Shown piece after piece: positions 60,658-64,000 of a stretch of DNA of 64,000 bases (position 1 is its first letter; the number at the start of each line of letters is the position of its first letter). Source of the stretch: Meandrina meandrites (Eukaryota; Cnidaria; Anthozoa; Scleractinia; Meandrinidae); NCBI GenBank assembly GCA_963693305.1, contig OY855903.1, positions 56,572,350 to 56,636,349 of the forward strand. The letters run 5' to 3'. The position numbers and the translations under genes are program-made. The notes beneath the pieces were generated by a model. It made no database searches. It was not told the origin of the DNA and saw only the letters and a list, made by a program, of their open reading frames with translations.

Positions 60658-63437
60658 ATGGCGTATCATGGAACCCAATCAGTCTTTACTTTTCATTTTT
60701 TAAACAAAATCTGTACTATGATTTTGTTGGGAAGCTTACACAATGGTGAAACGAAAGCAAAAGCGGTCGGTTTTCAGCGTGGCAAAAATGAAAGTGATTA
60801 TCACTGTCCATCCTTCAAAGAAATCAAACTGCGATGGCACGACTTCGACCCTTTTACACATTACAACTCATCGAGCAAGAGTCTTGAAGGACATCTCGAG
60901 CGTTTCATGCGAAATGCGTTCAACACATGCTGCCCACGTGTGCAAATTGCAAGCGAAATGTTGAATATTACCAGCTCATGCGAAATGGAGATCCTCATCC
61001 GACAGAATCATGACGACAACCCAACAGTACATTTTCCGATTTTCTCTAACAGAGGCGAAAAAGAGCAGTTTGAAAGAAGATTCATTGCGCTGTTTGATTC
61101 TCCAGGACCTGCAGTGTTGAAATTCAGCCGTGGATTGGATTCAACATCAACTGGATTTACACATTTACTAAACAATACATGGAAACTAATACTGGTCTCC
61201 ATCTTACACGCGATCTTAGCTGGTATAGTGATGTGGGCCTTGGTATGTACATAAGTAGATGAAAAAACCTGCTTTGTATTTTCCTTACGAGTTTTGCTAT
61301 TCCGGCGTTTCAGCGCAAATTCCACTAACAATGCTAAACAGATTACATTCAAATTATCATAGTTAGTTATAATTATAATAGATTTTCTCCTCCATAGCTA
61401 TCCATAGCATGCAAAGTTTGCCCAACATACAATTCGCTCAGAGCATGCTTTGTAAATAATAGCGATTTCACTGTCTTGTGTTTTCGACTCAAATGTTTTA
61501 CGATATAATCTCAGTTTATTTTTAACTAGTTTACGAATTCTATTCTTTAAGGCGTTCTCTACAGTTTCTCTATAGCGATATCGATGTTTCCTTGCTGTCC
61601 GAGCTGGATATCACAATGTGGAACCTTGAGGCACCGGGAGGTCTTTAACATATGAATCAAAGAAATATAAGGCGAAATGAATTAAAAACATGACAGCCAG
61701 CTTGCTGTGTTTTAAAAATGAGACCGTCATGTTTTCGTTAAGGTACTATATATTGTATATACAAACAATGAAAAGAAAACTTTCTCTGCGTTGTCGCAGT
61801 TTAGAATGCATTTTGATCAACACCAGTTTCTTGGCTAAAAGCCTTTTTTATAATGGAAAATAATTAAATACTCGTGTTTTATGCAAGATAAACAGGCAAA
61901 CACCTTGTAAATATTTGATAGGTTTGTTGTACTGTACCCGAATTGGTAGTTTTGTTATTTATTCTATTTACACAAGTTATGACCAAGAAAGAACTTTGTT
62001 TTGTACCACAAAAACAATTTTAAGCAGCTTAAGAACGTTTTATAAATTGCACTGCAGCCGCCACCATACTGGAATTATATATTATAATTATTCTTGTCCC
62101 GTGAGTTCCTAATTTTATCAACGTTTTAGTTTCCTGCAAAATTTTTGCATCAGTATTTTAATTCGCTCCTGTCGCCTTTTAAAAAGATTTCGTTCAGCAT
62201 GTTAATGTATATTTTTAATTGAATAAAGTTTCAATTCCAAAAAAGACGTATCCCAGGTAAACAATACATGTTGAACTTTCTTTCAAGCTGAACTTTCTTT
62301 TCATTTCATCGCTTGCTTCAGGATCACAAGACAAACCCTGACGAATTTCCACATGGCTCTGTACACGGAATAGGCGCAGGAATATGGTGGGCATTTGTTA
62401 CCATGGCAACCGTTGGGTAAGATTCTATCAGACGTGCATGGCTGTACTACATTTCTGTATTAGAATAAAGGTTTTTAAACTATTTATCAAGGTGTTTCCT
62501 TCTGTTAAAAACAAAAGAAGATGCAAAACTTTCTCTTCTATCGAGTGGATTCATCCTCTCTTGTAATCGATCATAAGAAAAACAATTACTAAGATTCTAT
62601 CATGCGTGCATGGCTGTAACGCATTTTTTATTGGAATAAAGGTTTTTGAGCTAATCATCAATGTTTTTCCTTCTGTTACATGTAAAAACAAAAGAAAATG
62701 CAAAACCTCCTCTTGTATTGAATGTCTTATAACAGTTGATCATAAGAAAAACGATTACCAAGAGTAGTAGCGACAAACAACCTCGTCATATTATAACTTT
62801 AAAGAAATCAGTAACGAAAAGACATGTTTTGGATGTTAAACATCCGTCATTGAAGAAAGTGCAAAAGTATTATTAATATTTGTTTGAATTGTGACTCCTC
62901 CAACCTACAAAATTCTACACAAAAATGATGAATAAAAACCTCAGATGTTTACAATAGATGTAGACAAATTACCGATCGAGGAGTCACGCTGTAATAAGTG
63001 TCGTTACATAGTAGTACTTTAAATGAACTTAAATATTGGGATTCATGATTTTATCAAACCTATTACTGCCATTTCTATTGATTAATGGAGACAACCCCAA
63101 CTAATCTGATCTGATTTATTCGTACAATGGGAAAGTGAAGGAAAGTTAGATCTGCCAAAAAAAACACAGCAAAAAATCTGCAGAAGTGCGAGATTGTTTG
63201 TTTCTTGCTGTTATTGTTGTTTACATAATGAATAACTATATTTAAAGTTGTTGTACATTGTTTATTATTTACTATTCAAGGTACGGCGACAAATCACCCC
63301 AGTCCTCCCTGGCGCGTGTGTTTGCGATCATATGGATGCTGGAAGGAACGGTTTTGATTATTCTGTTTTCAGCGAGATTGACCGCAGATCTGACAGCGGG
63401 GGAGATCAGCTCAGAACTGAACCTCATTGGTAAAAGG
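60658..63437 (+). CDS. Gene F: divergent GluR0-like K+-filter channel, 3' end outside the window
   Basis: The only plus-strand member. Exons seen: 60658-61242, 62322-62416, 63281-63437, each GT-AG and with the family's phases and exon sizes (95 and 157 nt). Exons 4 onward (S2-like region and M4) are not found before 64000. The start ATG at 60658 leaves a hydrophobic stretch only at about residues 10-26; a second ATG at 60718 (MILLGSLHNGE) is a possible start. M1 is about 173-195 (ILHAILAGIVMWAL). P-loop WWAFVTMATVGYGDKSPQS has Ala where the others have Thr before TVGYGD. The inner helix is unusual: WMLEGTVLIILFSARLTADL, with a buried Glu and FSAR in place of FTA(Q/D). It may be functionally distinct. 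Confidence 0.75.
61243..62321 (+). other. Intron 1 of gene F
   Basis: AT-rich intron between the M1 exon and the P-loop exon. No other feature seen. Confidence 0.5.
62419..62762 (+). repeat. Tandem duplication of about 172 bp in intron 2 of gene F
   Basis: Two head-to-tail copies, 62419-62590 and 62591-62762, both opening AAGATTCTATCA and sharing TGCATGGCTGTA and GATCATAAGAAAAAC. The first begins two bases into the intron, next to the donor of the P-loop exon; the second copy has CTAAG instead of GTAAG and so has no donor. Confidence 0.85.
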
Positions 63438-64000
63438 GTATGTAGTACATACATCGTACCTGAAAAACATTATTACACACACAGAATAGCAAGCAATTTT
63501 GTTTTGTCGTAAACACCAAGAAACCTCTCTAATCTCGAAATCCTAATATAGTTTTATTGACAACACACCACTTATAGATGTATACCACGATTGGATGCAG
63601 AGGACAACGCAACGGATAATAAAACTGCTTGGCTTGTCTGTTGCCGGATCTCTTGCTCAAGAAATGCTCGTACCAAACGTGTATATAAAGCCAATTTGAT
63701 TACAAGGCTGGTACTACAGCAGTCAGGCAAAATTTATTGCCCCAAATTTTGTTACCAGAGCTAGTTTCCTGTAAGGAAAATAACGGCAGAAAATATCATA
63801 AAAAGTGGCCATGGTAAGAAATGATAGCAAATAAAATAAATTAGACTGCCAATTCAAAACCGAAATTGAATCAATTGAAACCGTTTGAATCTAAACTTAT
63901 TTCGGTTTGATTTCGTGTGATAAAATAAGGATATTTTGGAGGGTTTGCTAGAGAATTATTATGGACTGTTGACAATGATAAGCTTCTGGCGTTGTGTATA
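63438..64000 (+). other. Intron 3 of gene F, running off the window
   Basis: No acceptor followed by the family's exon 4 signature (ATTGG-GT-CC, encoding IGVP) is present, so the next exon lies beyond 64000. Confidence 0.5.

Overview
The window is eukaryotic DNA, most likely from an anthozoan cnidarian such as a reef coral. Coding sequence is split into short exons with GT-AG introns, non-coding DNA is AT-rich and full of microsatellites, tRNA-derived SINEs and foldback (MITE-like) elements, and there is a PAN/apple first exon of a kind common in anthozoans. The organism call is inference; no rRNA or mitochondrial marker is present.

The main content is a cluster of six paralogous genes, named here A to F, encoding small ligand-gated-channel-like membrane proteins (408 to 493 residues for the complete ones). 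I rebuilt the exons by hand from splice sites and reading phase. Order along the window: A (5626-10860, minus), B (15015-21598, minus), C (27054-37900, minus), D (41832-48135, minus), E (52420-56552, minus), F (60658 to beyond the right edge, plus). Each has a signal peptide, a short extracellular N-terminal region, M1, a re-entrant P-loop with the canonical K+ filter TVGYGD, an inner helix ending in an SxFTAxxSSxxT-like motif (F diverges), and, in the five complete genes, a second extracellular region, a last membrane helix and a short basic tail. This is the ionotropic-glutamate-receptor plan with a potassium-channel filter, as in bacterial GluR0 and rotifer AvGluR1, without an amino-terminal domain. 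Intron phases are the same in all six genes, and one phase-2 intron always splits the first Gly codon of the GYG filter.

A/B and C/D are recent duplicate pairs. E is more divergent, with a long cysteine-rich ectodomain. F is the most divergent and is inverted relative to the rest. Junctions A/B, B/C and C/D carry tetranucleotide arrays between shared flanks, which suggests repeated unequal exchange of a gene-plus-array unit. Comparing the pairs exposes inserted mobile elements with their terminal inverted repeats and, in several cases, target-site duplications.

Outside the cluster, the left 5 kb has a probable last exon of an unidentified protein (minus strand, about 70-449) and an orphan first exon with a signal peptide and PAN/apple domain (plus strand, 2125-2437). 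The rest is intron, intergenic DNA, arrays and mobile-element remnants. Many long open frames there are translations of simple repeats and are not genes.
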